Below, piece after piece: positions 6,820 to 13,095 of a stretch of DNA of 13,095 nucleotides. The translations under genes and the position numbers were made by a program. The notes under the pieces were generated by a model. That model made no database searches and was not told the origin of the DNA. It worked only from the letters and a program-made list of their open reading frames with translations. The stretch is from Alphaproteobacteria bacterium (GTDB lineage: Bacteria; Pseudomonadota; Alphaproteobacteria; SP197), in NCBI GenBank assembly GCA_022822575.1, contig JAJEBJ010000451.1, forward strand, positions 1 to 13,095, read 5' to 3'. Numbering within the stretch: the stretch's first letter is position 1; the number at the start of each line of letters is the position of its first letter.

Positions 6820-7755
6820 ATGACAGCTATTACTGCGGCGCTGGTCAAGCAACTGCGGGACAGGTCGGGCGCTGGCATGATGGATTGCAAGAAGGCCCTG
6901 GTGGAGACGGCAGGCGACATGGAGGCTGCCGTCGACTGGCTGCGCACCAGGGGCCTGGCGGCGGCGGCCAAGAAGGCCGGCCGTGTGGCTGCCGAGGGTC
7001 TCGTGGCGACGGCCGTATCCGAGGATGGACGGCGTGGCGCCGTCGTCGAGATCAACGCCGAAACAGATTTCGTGGCTCGCAACGGGACCTTTCAGGACTT
7101 CGTGCGCCACACAGCGACCCTGGCGCTCGACAGCCATGGAGACGTTGATGCTCTGGCCAGAACGACATGGCCTGGCTCGTCCGGGACGGTGCAGGACCGT
7201 CTCACCGACCTTGTGGCGACCATCGGAGAGAACCTGCAGATCAGGCGCTCCCACGTGCTTGGTGTGACGCAAGGCACCGTGGCGCACTATGTCCATACGG
7301 CGGCCGCCCCCGGCATGGGAAGGATTGCCGTGATAGTCGCACTTGAATCCGCGGGTGATCGCGACGTTCTGCGTGACGCAGGCAGAAAACTCGCCATGCA
7401 CATTGCCGCGAGCAGGCCCGAATCGGTGACGACAGAAGCCCTGGATCCGGCGCTGGTCGAGCGCGAGCGCGGGGTGCTGACCGAGCAGGCGCGCGAATCG
7501 GGCAAGCCCGAGGCCATCGTGGAACGGATGGTCGAAGGCCGTCTGCGCAAGTTCTTCCAGGATGTCGTTCTCATGGAACAGGTCTACGTCATCGATGGCG
7601 AGAGCCGGGTGGCAAAGGTCATGGAAGATCTTGCCCGTGATCTGGGCACGGCCGTCGAGGTGGCCGGTTTCGTACGCTACGGACTTGGCGAGGGAATCGA
7701 GAAGAAGGAAAGCGATTTCGCCGCTGAGGTCGCGGCCGCAGCCAGCGGAGGGTAA
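6820..7755 (+). CDS. tsf: Translation elongation factor Ts
   Basis: EF-Ts is the nucleotide-exchange factor that recycles EF-Tu-GDP to EF-Tu-GTP in the cytoplasm. It has 311 residues; the E. coli protein has 283. The N-terminal EF-Tu-binding domain reads ITAALVKQLRDRSGAGMMDCKKAL (4-27), and the core carries the signature TDFVARN (82-88), whose Asp-Phe pair disrupts the Mg site of EF-Tu. Later conserved stretches include GRIAVIVALE, KLAMHIAASRP and GRLRKFFQDVVLMEQ. The Shine-Dalgarno AGGGGA (6807-6812) is 7 nt before the ATG. It sits 27 bp after rpsB, the usual rpsB-tsf pairing, so it is probably co-transcribed from the rpsB promoter. A small hairpin (6776-6791) spans the rpsB stop codon but has no T-run. 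Confidence 0.98.
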   Translation: MTAITAALVKQLRDRSGAGMMDCKKALVETAGDMEAAVDWLRTRGLAAAAKKAGRVAAEGLVATAVSEDGRRGAVVEINAETDFVARNGTFQDFVRHTATLALDSHGDVDALARTTWPGSSGTVQDRLTDLVATIGENLQIRRSHVLGVTQGTVAHYVHTAAAPGMGRIAVIVALESAGDRDVLRDAGRKLAMHIAASRPESVTTEALDPALVERERGVLTEQARESGKPEAIVERMVEGRLRKFFQDVVLMEQVYVIDGESRVAKVMEDLARDLGTAVEVAGFVRYGLGEGIEKKESDFAAEVAAAASGG

Positions 7756-7761
7756 GGGGGA
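7754..7761 (+). promoter_or_regulatory. Ribosome-binding site that favours the GTG start of pyrH
   Basis: AAGGGGGA overlaps the tsf stop codon (TAA 7753-7755) and ends 9 nt before GTG at 7771. The alternative ATG at 7789 would be 27 nt away and has no Shine-Dalgarno of its own. The spacing supports the GTG start, giving six extra N-terminal residues. Confidence 0.6.
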
Positions 7762-7770
7762 CCACACCCG

Positions 7771-8529
7771 GTGCCGGCAGACCAGCGCATGACAGTCGAA
7801 CCTCGCTACAGACGCGTCCTTGTGAAGGTATCCGGCGAGGCGCTGACCGGTGAGGGAGAGTACGGTGTCGATCCGCGGGAGGCAGGGCGCATCGCCGATG
7901 ATATCGTCGAGGCAGCCGCAACGGGCACCCGGATTGCTATCGTGATTGGCGGGGGCAACATTTTCAGGGGAGTGGCCGGTGCTGCACGTGGCATGGAGCG
8001 GGTGTCCGCCGACCATATGGGCATGTTGGCGACGGTCATCAACGCGCTCGCTCTCGAACACGCGCTCGCCGGCAAAGGCCTCGAGACCAGGGTTCTCTCG
8101 GCCATTCCGATGCCCACGATCTGTGAGCCCTATGCGCGGACCCGCGCCGTTGCTCACCTTGACAAGGGGCGGGTGGTGATCTTTGCCGCAGGCACCGGAA
8201 GCCCCTATTTCACGACCGACACGGCGGCAGCACTGCGGGCCGTGGAGACCGGTTGTGATGCCCTCTTCAAGGCGACCCAGGTAGATGGTGTCTATTCTGC
8301 CGATCCGAATATGAACAGAAATGCGGTACGATACGAAAGATTGAGTTACCACGACGTGCTGGTGCAGAACCTCCGGGTTATGGATGCGGCGGCTATTTCC
8401 CTGGCGAGGGACAACAATCTTCCGTGCCTGGTCTTTTCGCTTCGCGAACCAGGAGGTCTCTCGGCGGTTCTGAAGGGAACAGGACGATACACGATCATCT
8501 CGACTGAGGAGGGAGAGGATCATGACTGA
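7771..8529 (+). CDS. pyrH: UMP kinase (uridylate kinase)
   Basis: PyrH phosphorylates UMP to UDP with ATP, feeding pyrimidine nucleotide pools and UDP-sugar precursors of the cell wall. It is the bacterial hexameric amino-acid-kinase type, unrelated to eukaryotic UMP/CMP kinase. Using the GTG start it has 252 residues. Visible motifs are the phosphate-binding KVSGEAL (19-25), GGGNIFRG (60-67), DHMGMLATVINALAL (81-95), GTGSPYFTTDTAAA (141-154) and KATQVDGVYSADP (167-179). GTG at 7771 is preferred because AAGGGGGA lies 9 nt upstream; ATG at 7789, giving 246 residues, is the alternative and would equally fit the family N-terminus. It follows tsf by 15 bp. Its stop overlaps the frr start by 8 bp (ATGACTGA), suggesting coupled translation. 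Confidence 0.97.
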   Translation: MPADQRMTVEPRYRRVLVKVSGEALTGEGEYGVDPREAGRIADDIVEAAATGTRIAIVIGGGNIFRGVAGAARGMERVSADHMGMLATVINALALEHALAGKGLETRVLSAIPMPTICEPYARTRAVAHLDKGRVVIFAAGTGSPYFTTDTAAALRAVETGCDALFKATQVDGVYSADPNMNRNAVRYERLSYHDVLVQNLRVMDAAAISLARDNNLPCLVFSLREPGGLSAVLKGTGRYTIISTEEGEDHD

Positions 8530-9079
8530 AGATCTGGCGAAAGATCTGAAGCGCCGCATGGAAGGTGCCGTGGAGGTGCTGCGCAGGGAGTTTGCGGGCC
8601 TTCGTGCCGGCCGGGCCTCAGTCAGTCTTCTGGACCCGGTCATGGTAGAGGCCTATGGCAGCCGTATGCCTGTCAACCAGATCGGCAGTGTGGGTGCGCC
8701 AGAAGCACGACTTCTGACAGTGCAGGTGTGGGACAGGAGTCTCGTCAACGCAGTGGAAAGGGCGATCCGCAACGCCGATCTCGGTCTCAATCCCCAGAGC
8801 GACGGCCAGACGGTGCGTGTGCCGATACCGCAACTTGACGAGGAGCGTCGGATCGAGATCACGCGCATTGCCGGCAAGTACGCCGAGCAGGCGAAGATCG
8901 CCATTCGCAATGTCAGAAGAGACGGCAACGACCGACTCAAGCGTCTGGAGCGCGATGGCGAAATCTCGCAGGACGAACTGCACCAAAGGACCAATGCCAT
9001 CCAGGAACTGACCGATGCCGAAATTCTCCGGGTCGACGAGCTGCTTGATGTCAAGCAGACCGAGATCATGCAAGTCTGA
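8522..9079 (+). CDS. frr: Ribosome recycling factor
   Basis: RRF works with EF-G to split post-termination ribosomes from mRNA. It has 185 residues, exactly the usual size. Recognisable segments are the N-terminal helix with EFAGLRAGRASVSLLDPV (about 23-40), VEAYGSRMPVNQIGSV, LLTVQVWDRSLVNAVERAI, LGLNPQSDGQTVRVPIPQL and the long C-terminal helices containing EERRIEITRIAGKYAEQAKIAIRNVRRDGND, here given as the known three-helix-bundle part. The ATG at 8522 lies inside the end of pyrH. A purine-rich ribosome site (8507-8518, containing GGAGG) supports it. The next gene, uppS, is in the same reading frame: the frr TGA at 9077 is followed by only GCC and TTG before its ATG. Confidence 0.98.
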   Translation: MTEDLAKDLKRRMEGAVEVLRREFAGLRAGRASVSLLDPVMVEAYGSRMPVNQIGSVGAPEARLLTVQVWDRSLVNAVERAIRNADLGLNPQSDGQTVRVPIPQLDEERRIEITRIAGKYAEQAKIAIRNVRRDGNDRLKRLERDGEISQDELHQRTNAIQELTDAEILRVDELLDVKQTEIMQV

Positions 9080-9085
9080 GCCTTG

Positions 9086-9817
9086 ATGGTGGCGGACTGC
9101 GATCATGACGGACGGTTGTTGCGTCACGTCGCCATCATCATGGACGGCAACGGCCGATGGGCCAGCCAGCGAAGCCTGCCGAGGGAAGAGGGACATCGGG
9201 CCGGCGCCGAGTCCGTCCGTCGCATTCTTCGGGCAGCCATCGAGCTTTCCATTCCCTACCTCACCGTTTTCGCGTTTTCTTCCGAGAATTGGCGCCGACC
9301 CGGCCACGAGGTCGGCCATCTCATGGACCTTGTGCGGTTTCATCTCAGCAACGAGAAGGACGAACTCGTCAGCAAGGGCATTCGCGTCGGATTCATCGGC
9401 GACCGTTCGGGTCTCGATCGCGACGTTCTCGGCCTCATGTCCGACATGGAACGCGCAACGGCGGACGGGACCGCCCTCACGGTCACTGTCGCACTCAACT
9501 ACGGGGCGCGCGACGAGATAGTCAGGGCGGCACGCGCCCTTGCCACGGACTGTGTCTCGGGAAACCTTGAAGCCCGCATGCTCGACGAGGAGGGATTTGC
9601 CCGTCACCTCGACACGTCAGCACTGCCGGATCCGGATCTCATCATTCGAACCGGTGGTGAACAGCGCCTGAGCAACTTTCTTGCCTGGCAGGGCGCATAT
9701 GCGGAGCTCGTGTTTCTGGATGTGCCATGGCCGGAGTTCAGTCGCGACGATTTGGAGGCGGCCGTCGGCGAGTTTCACCGCCGTGACCGGCGATATGGCG
9801 CCGTCACAACCTCCTGA
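9086..9817 (+). CDS. uppS: Undecaprenyl diphosphate synthase (cis-prenyltransferase)
   Basis: UppS condenses eight isopentenyl diphosphates onto farnesyl diphosphate to make the C55 lipid carrier for peptidoglycan and O-antigen. It has 243 residues; E. coli has 253. The catalytic motif HVAIIMDGNGRWA places the essential Asp at residue 20, followed by GHRAG with H37, FAFSSENWRRP (62-72, Glu 67), and the C-terminal IRTGGEQRLSNFLAWQGAYAEL that binds the diphosphate. The start must lie just after the in-frame frr stop at 9077; ATG 9086 was chosen over TTG 9083 and GTG 9089. No clear Shine-Dalgarno is seen, so re-initiation after frr is likely. The cdsA start lies 23 bp inside its 3' end. UppS, CdsA and Dxr together form the lipid-precursor part of the operon. 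Confidence 0.97.
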   Translation: MVADCDHDGRLLRHVAIIMDGNGRWASQRSLPREEGHRAGAESVRRILRAAIELSIPYLTVFAFSSENWRRPGHEVGHLMDLVRFHLSNEKDELVSKGIRVGFIGDRSGLDRDVLGLMSDMERATADGTALTVTVALNYGARDEIVRAARALATDCVSGNLEARMLDEEGFARHLDTSALPDPDLIIRTGGEQRLSNFLAWQGAYAELVFLDVPWPEFSRDDLEAAVGEFHRRDRRYGAVTTS

Positions 9818-10622
9818 ACAGCGCCCCAATGAAACAGGCCGCCGGCTGCTCTCGGCCGCCGTTCTGGCCGCTGTCGCGGTGCTCATCGTCCAGCTTGGCG
9901 GCATGTGGTTCGCTCTGCCGGCGCTGGTTCTGGCCGGTGTGTTGCTTCACGAATGGCACCGGCTTTCCGCCACCCCGGGGTACTTCCTCTCCGCCGCTGC
10001 GGTCATAGCAGCCTGGATTGCCATCGCCTGGCAGGAGAACCTGGTGATGGCTCTCTATGCCCTCGTCGTCGGCATGATCGGCAGCGCCTTCTATCTCCTG
10101 GCGCGCGGCCATGAGGTGCGCGTGACATGGGCAATGTCAGGAATTGCCTATGTGGTCATTCCCATGGTGGCGCTCGTGTGGATGCGCAATGCGGATGGCA
10201 GCAGCTTCATTCTTCTATGGATGTTCCTTGTGATCTGGGCATCGGATTCGGCCGCTTTCATCGTCGGCCGCATCATTGGCGGGCCCTTGCTGTATCCTTC
10301 CGTCAGCCCCGCCAAGACATGGGCAGGGGCCGTCGGCGGTCTTTTGGCATCCGTTGCCACCGGCGTTGGCACGGCGGCCATGATCCAGGAGACGCTGACA
10401 ACGACGCTCGTGCTGAGCGTCATCGTGTGCATCGCCGCGCAGTCGGGGGATCTCCTTCAGTCCGCACTCAAGAGGCGTTGGCGCGTCAAGGACACCGGGC
10501 GGCTCATTCCAGGCCACGGGGGCCTCATGGATCGGCTAGACTCGCTCGTCCTCGCTGCTCCAGTCTTTGCCTTGGTGTGGACGATCTTCTCCCTGGAGGT
10601 GGACAATGCCGTCACGTCCTGA
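9795..10622 (+). CDS. cdsA: Phosphatidate cytidylyltransferase (CDP-diglyceride synthase)
   Basis: CdsA makes CDP-diacylglycerol from CTP and phosphatidic acid, the branch-point precursor of membrane phospholipids, in the inner membrane. It has 275 residues and is strongly hydrophobic, with about seven or eight membrane segments. The family signature is present: DSAAFIVGR (151-159), SPAKTWAGAVGG (171-182), and the C-terminal run 216-250 with GDL, KRRWRVKD, PGHGG (239-243) and DRLDS, where D219, D233, D246 and D249 are the conserved acidic positions. The ATG at 9795 was chosen because residues before it in the longer open frame are the uppS gene read out of frame. It overlaps uppS by 23 bp and has no obvious Shine-Dalgarno, so coupling to uppS is likely. 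Its end overlaps dxr by 17 bp. Confidence 0.95.
   Translation: MAPSQPPEQRPNETGRRLLSAAVLAAVAVLIVQLGGMWFALPALVLAGVLLHEWHRLSATPGYFLSAAAVIAAWIAIAWQENLVMALYALVVGMIGSAFYLLARGHEVRVTWAMSGIAYVVIPMVALVWMRNADGSSFILLWMFLVIWASDSAAFIVGRIIGGPLLYPSVSPAKTWAGAVGGLLASVATGVGTAAMIQETLTTTLVLSVIVCIAAQSGDLLQSALKRRWRVKDTGRLIPGHGGLMDRLDSLVLAAPVFALVWTIFSLEVDNAVTS
10595..10602 (+). promoter_or_regulatory. Shine-Dalgarno of dxr inside cdsA
   Basis: GGAGGTGG lies within the last codons of cdsA, with GGAGG ending 6 nt before the ATG at 10606. It is among the strongest ribosome sites in the operon and fixes the dxr start over the longer open frame beginning at 10567. Confidence 0.7.
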
Positions 10623-11790
10623 ACCGCGCCGCGTGTCGATACTGGGTGCCACTGGTTCAATCGGAACATCGACACTCGACCTCATCATCGCTGGCGGCGA
10701 TCGCTACCGCGTCGAGGCGGTGACAGCGCATGCCAGTGTCAAGGAACTCGCAGCCATTGCCCGGGCCACCGGGGCGGCCTACGCGGCCATTGCCGATGAG
10801 AGTCTCCTTGGAGTGCTTCGCCATGAGCTTGTCGACACGGCGACCCGCGTTGGCGCGGGCCCGGGAGCCTTGGAGGAAGCGGCCCGAATGGACGCGGACT
10901 GGGTGATGGCGGCCATAGTTGGTGCTGCCGGTCTGGCTCCCACCCTCACTGCCATCCGCCAGGGCAGCGTGGTGGCGCTTGCCAACAAGGAAGCCCTTGT
11001 GTGTGCCGGCGAGCTGATGATCGAGGAGGCACGGCAAAGCGGATGTGTCCTGCTGCCGGCCGACTCGGAGCACAATGCCATTTTCCAGGTGTTTGACGCC
11101 GCCAGGATCGATGCCATCGAGAAGATCTGGCTGACTGCTTCGGGCGGACCGTTCCGTACGGCCACCCGCGCCAGAATGGCGGCCGCCACCCCGGAAGAGG
11201 CCGTGCGGCATCCCAACTGGAGCATGGGGCGCAAGATATCCGTCGATTCGGCCACCATGATGAACAAGGCTCTCGAGATCATCGAGGCCAGCCACCTGTT
11301 TCCGGTCGGCGAAGAGAAAATCGGTGTCGTCGTGCATCCAGAATCCATTGTCCACGGACTTGTCACCTATCACGACGGGTCTGTCCTGGCGGGCCTCGCG
11401 ACTCCAGACATGCGCACGCCGATTGCCCACACGCTGGCCTGGCCCGACCGCATCGAGGCACCGTCCAAGCGTCTTGATCTGGCGGCCACGGGACAGCTGA
11501 CGTTCGAGATGCCGGATGAAAACAGGTTTCCGGCACTCGGTCTGGCCAGAACCGCCATTCGCTCCGGTGGTTCGGCGCCTGTGACCCTGAATGCCGCCAA
11601 CGAGGTCGCGGTGGCCGCCTTTCTCGATCGGCGTATCGGATTTCTCGAGATCGTTTCGGTTGTTGAGGACACCCTGGCGCGTGTCGGGACTGTCGCGACA
11701 GACGATATCGAGACCGTTATCATGGCTGACGGAGAGGCAAGACGTCTCGCCAAAGAGGTGGTCCTGGAAAGGTCAGAACGGACATCATGA
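10606..11790 (+). CDS. dxr: 1-deoxy-D-xylulose 5-phosphate reductoisomerase
   Basis: Dxr (IspC) converts DXP to 2-C-methyl-D-erythritol 4-phosphate using NADPH, the committed step of the non-mevalonate isoprenoid pathway and the fosmidomycin target. It has 394 residues; E. coli has 398. The NADPH-binding GATGSIG is at 14-20. Other motifs are NKEALV (127-132), metal and substrate residues in PADSEHNAIFQ (D153, E155), LTASGGPFR (177-184), HPNWSMGRKISVDSATMMNK (202-221) followed by E224, and VVVHPESIVHGL (241-252). All the key residues look intact. The ATG at 10606 has a strong Shine-Dalgarno and gives the standard N-terminus. It supplies precursors used, through farnesyl diphosphate, by UppS two genes upstream. 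Its stop overlaps the rseP start by 4 bp (ATGA). Confidence 0.98.
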   Translation: MPSRPEPRRVSILGATGSIGTSTLDLIIAGGDRYRVEAVTAHASVKELAAIARATGAAYAAIADESLLGVLRHELVDTATRVGAGPGALEEAARMDADWVMAAIVGAAGLAPTLTAIRQGSVVALANKEALVCAGELMIEEARQSGCVLLPADSEHNAIFQVFDAARIDAIEKIWLTASGGPFRTATRARMAAATPEEAVRHPNWSMGRKISVDSATMMNKALEIIEASHLFPVGEEKIGVVVHPESIVHGLVTYHDGSVLAGLATPDMRTPIAHTLAWPDRIEAPSKRLDLAATGQLTFEMPDENRFPALGLARTAIRSGGSAPVTLNAANEVAVAAFLDRRIGFLEIVSVVEDTLARVGTVATDDIETVIMADGEARRLAKEVVLERSERTS

Positions 11791-12905
11791 TCGACATCGT
11801 CAATGGCATCTGGCCCTTTCTCGTGGTGATTACCGTCATCGTGTTCTTTCACGAACTGGGTCACTACTGGGTGGCCCGCAGGAACGGAGTCCGTGTCGAA
11901 GTCTTCTCCATAGGATTCGGGACGGAGATTGCCGGGTGGACAGACCGGTCGGGAACGCGCTGGAGACTGTCGTTGGTGCCGCTGGGCGGCTACGTCAAGA
12001 TGTTCGGCCAGGGTGCTCCCGAGAGCGACAGCACACAATTGTCGCGGGAAGAACACGCGATTTCGTTCCATACGAAGTCAGTGGGACAGCGCTTCGCCAT
12101 CGTGCTCGCCGGGCCGCTGGCCAACTTCATCCTTTCAATCGTTCTCTTCGCTGGACTGTTCTGCCTGGTGGGACAGAACCAGACGCTTCCCCGTGCCGGC
12201 GAGATCATTGAGGGAAGCGCTGCGGAAAGAGGCGGCATGATGGCAGGGGATCTCATCACCGCCATCGACGGAACATCCATCGAGGCCTTTCAGGATCTCC
12301 AGTTCATTGTCTCCACGAACCCGGGTGTCCCGCTCGTGTTCAACGTTCTGCGTGATGGTGAGACCGTGAATCTTGTCATTGCGCCCGACATCGTCATGGA
12401 GGACGACGGATTCGGCAATCAGCGTGAAACGGGACGGCTGGGCATCATGTTGACGGCCGCCAATATCGTTGTCGAACGCCTGGGGCCTGTCGAGGCACTC
12501 TGGGAAGGCGCGCGGGAGACCTGGAACTGGTGCCTTCGGATCTTTGATTTCCTCGGCAAGATCTTTGAAGGCTCCCAGAGCAGTCGAGATCTTGCGGGAC
12601 CCCTCGGCATCGCCCACGTGTCTGCCGGATTCGCAGAGTTGGGTATAGCCAGCCTCGTTCTTTTCATGGCCATCCTGTCGGTCAATCTCGGGCTCATCAA
12701 TCTCTTCCCAATTCCGCTTCTCGACGGCGGACATCTCATGTTCTATACATTCGAATTCCTGTTCGGGAGGCCTTTGGGTGCACGTGCCCAGGAGATGTGC
12801 CAACTTGTCGGTATTGGGCTCGTGGGAGCGTTGTTCCTTTTCGTGACATTCAACGACCTGCTCAGACTGGGGCTGTTTGACATGTTCCGCGAACTGGCTT
12901 CGTGA
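11787..12905 (+). CDS. rseP: RIP zinc metalloprotease RseP (site-2 protease family)
   Basis: RseP is an intramembrane protease that cuts membrane-anchored anti-sigma factors and clears leftover signal peptides; the Caulobacter relative is called MmpA. Zinc ligands are H22 and H26 of HELGH in the first membrane helix, with E23 as the catalytic glutamate, and D313 in the C-terminal LLDGGH. A second helix follows LAGPLANFILS, a PDZ domain starts around GEIIEGSAAERGGMMAGDLITAIDG, and the C-terminal helices contain NLGLINLFPIPLLDGG. At 372 residues it is shorter than the 450 of E. coli RseP because there is room for one PDZ domain instead of two, the usual form in alphaproteobacteria. The start overlaps the dxr stop by 4 bp. 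Placement before bamA is conserved and fits a link with envelope stress. Confidence 0.97.
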   Translation: MIDIVNGIWPFLVVITVIVFFHELGHYWVARRNGVRVEVFSIGFGTEIAGWTDRSGTRWRLSLVPLGGYVKMFGQGAPESDSTQLSREEHAISFHTKSVGQRFAIVLAGPLANFILSIVLFAGLFCLVGQNQTLPRAGEIIEGSAAERGGMMAGDLITAIDGTSIEAFQDLQFIVSTNPGVPLVFNVLRDGETVNLVIAPDIVMEDDGFGNQRETGRLGIMLTAANIVVERLGPVEALWEGARETWNWCLRIFDFLGKIFEGSQSSRDLAGPLGIAHVSAGFAELGIASLVLFMAILSVNLGLINLFPIPLLDGGHLMFYTFEFLFGRPLGARAQEMCQLVGIGLVGALFLFVTFNDLLRLGLFDMFRELAS

Positions 12906-12924
12906 GCCGGGGAGGAATGGACCG

Positions 12925-13095
12925 ATGGCATCGCTCAGGCGATTGATTGCTGCCATCCCCCTGATTCTGGGGATGATCGCCCTGGAACTTCATGCCCAGG
13001 ATGTCATCACAGAGATCGTCGTCTCCGGCAATCAGCGGATCGAACCCGCGACTGTCGCCAACTACATGACCATTCGCGTCGGTGACGCCTATGAC
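12925..13095 (+). CDS. bamA: Outer membrane protein assembly factor BamA, N-terminal fragment
   Basis: BamA is the outer-membrane beta-barrel core of the BAM complex, which folds and inserts outer-membrane proteins. Only the first 57 codons lie in the window. They encode a signal peptide (MASLRR then a hydrophobic stretch; probable cleavage after Ala24 in LHA-QD) and the beginning of the first POTRA domain, ITEIVVSGNQRIEPATV, then TIRVGDAYD, both typical of BamA. Shine-Dalgarno GGGGAGGA (12909-12916) lies 8 nt before the ATG. The ATG at 12917 is in another frame. The gene follows rseP by 19 bp, the conserved order. Further POTRA domains and the barrel should lie downstream, but this cannot be seen. 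Confidence 0.95.
   Translation, partial: MASLRRLIAAIPLILGMIALELHAQDVITEIVVSGNQRIEPATVANYMTIRVGDAYD

Noticed and set aside
6805..8643. 612-codon open frame on the minus strand opposite tsf, pyrH and the start of frr
   Set aside because: Its codons lie in register with those of tsf and pyrH, which share a frame. Minus-strand stops in this register need TTA, CTA or TCA codons on the plus strand, and these are rare in GC-rich genes. It has no recognisable domain and is fully explained as a shadow.
1..13095. A novel accessory system (defence, mobile element, CRISPR, biosynthetic cluster)
   Set aside because: All clear genes belong to known core families in a conserved order, and no integrase, transposase, long repeat array or unfamiliar gene was found.

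Overview
This window is a chromosomal housekeeping segment. Every clear gene lies on the + strand and coding density is high. Gene order and protein features point to a moderately GC-rich alphaproteobacterium, plausibly Rhodospirillales-like. The reasons are lolC-lolD-dnaE placed directly before the rpsB cluster, a short RseP with room for one PDZ domain, and an S2 protein with a long C-terminal tail. The lineage is inferred from gene content only.

Layout. 1-1839 holds the 3' part of an outer-membrane lipoprotein-releasing permease (lolC-type) and its ATPase lolD, overlapping by 8 bp. A perfect 9-bp GC-rich hairpin lies in the last codons of lolD. 1840-2335 is a 496-bp stretch with no convincing gene. 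It has lower G+C than the genes beside it and contains several short inverted repeats. 2336-5761 is dnaE, the replicative DNA polymerase III alpha subunit. Its PHP domain has lost several metal ligands, while its polymerase aspartates and clamp-binding motif are intact. A strong sigma-70-like promoter starts 3 nt after the dnaE stop and precedes a roughly 90-nt rpsB leader with a possible pseudoknot that touches the Shine-Dalgarno region.

5893-13095 is the classic cluster rpsB-tsf-pyrH-frr-uppS-cdsA-dxr-rseP-bamA, tightly packed. Four junctions overlap (8, 23, 17 and 4 bp) and the other gaps are 6 to 27 bp. It links translation (S2, EF-Ts, ribosome recycling) and UMP phosphorylation with isoprenoid and undecaprenyl carrier synthesis (Dxr, UppS), phospholipid synthesis (CdsA), intramembrane proteolysis (RseP) and outer-membrane protein assembly (BamA, cut by the window end). 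With LolCD at the other end, much of the segment serves envelope biogenesis.

I found no mobile element, CRISPR array, tRNA, rRNA, phage gene or defence system, and no evidence of an undescribed multi-gene system. The observations most worth a second look are the rpsB leader fold, the lolD-dnaE gap, the 21-bp tandem repeat in the S2 tail and the degenerate PHP site of DnaE.
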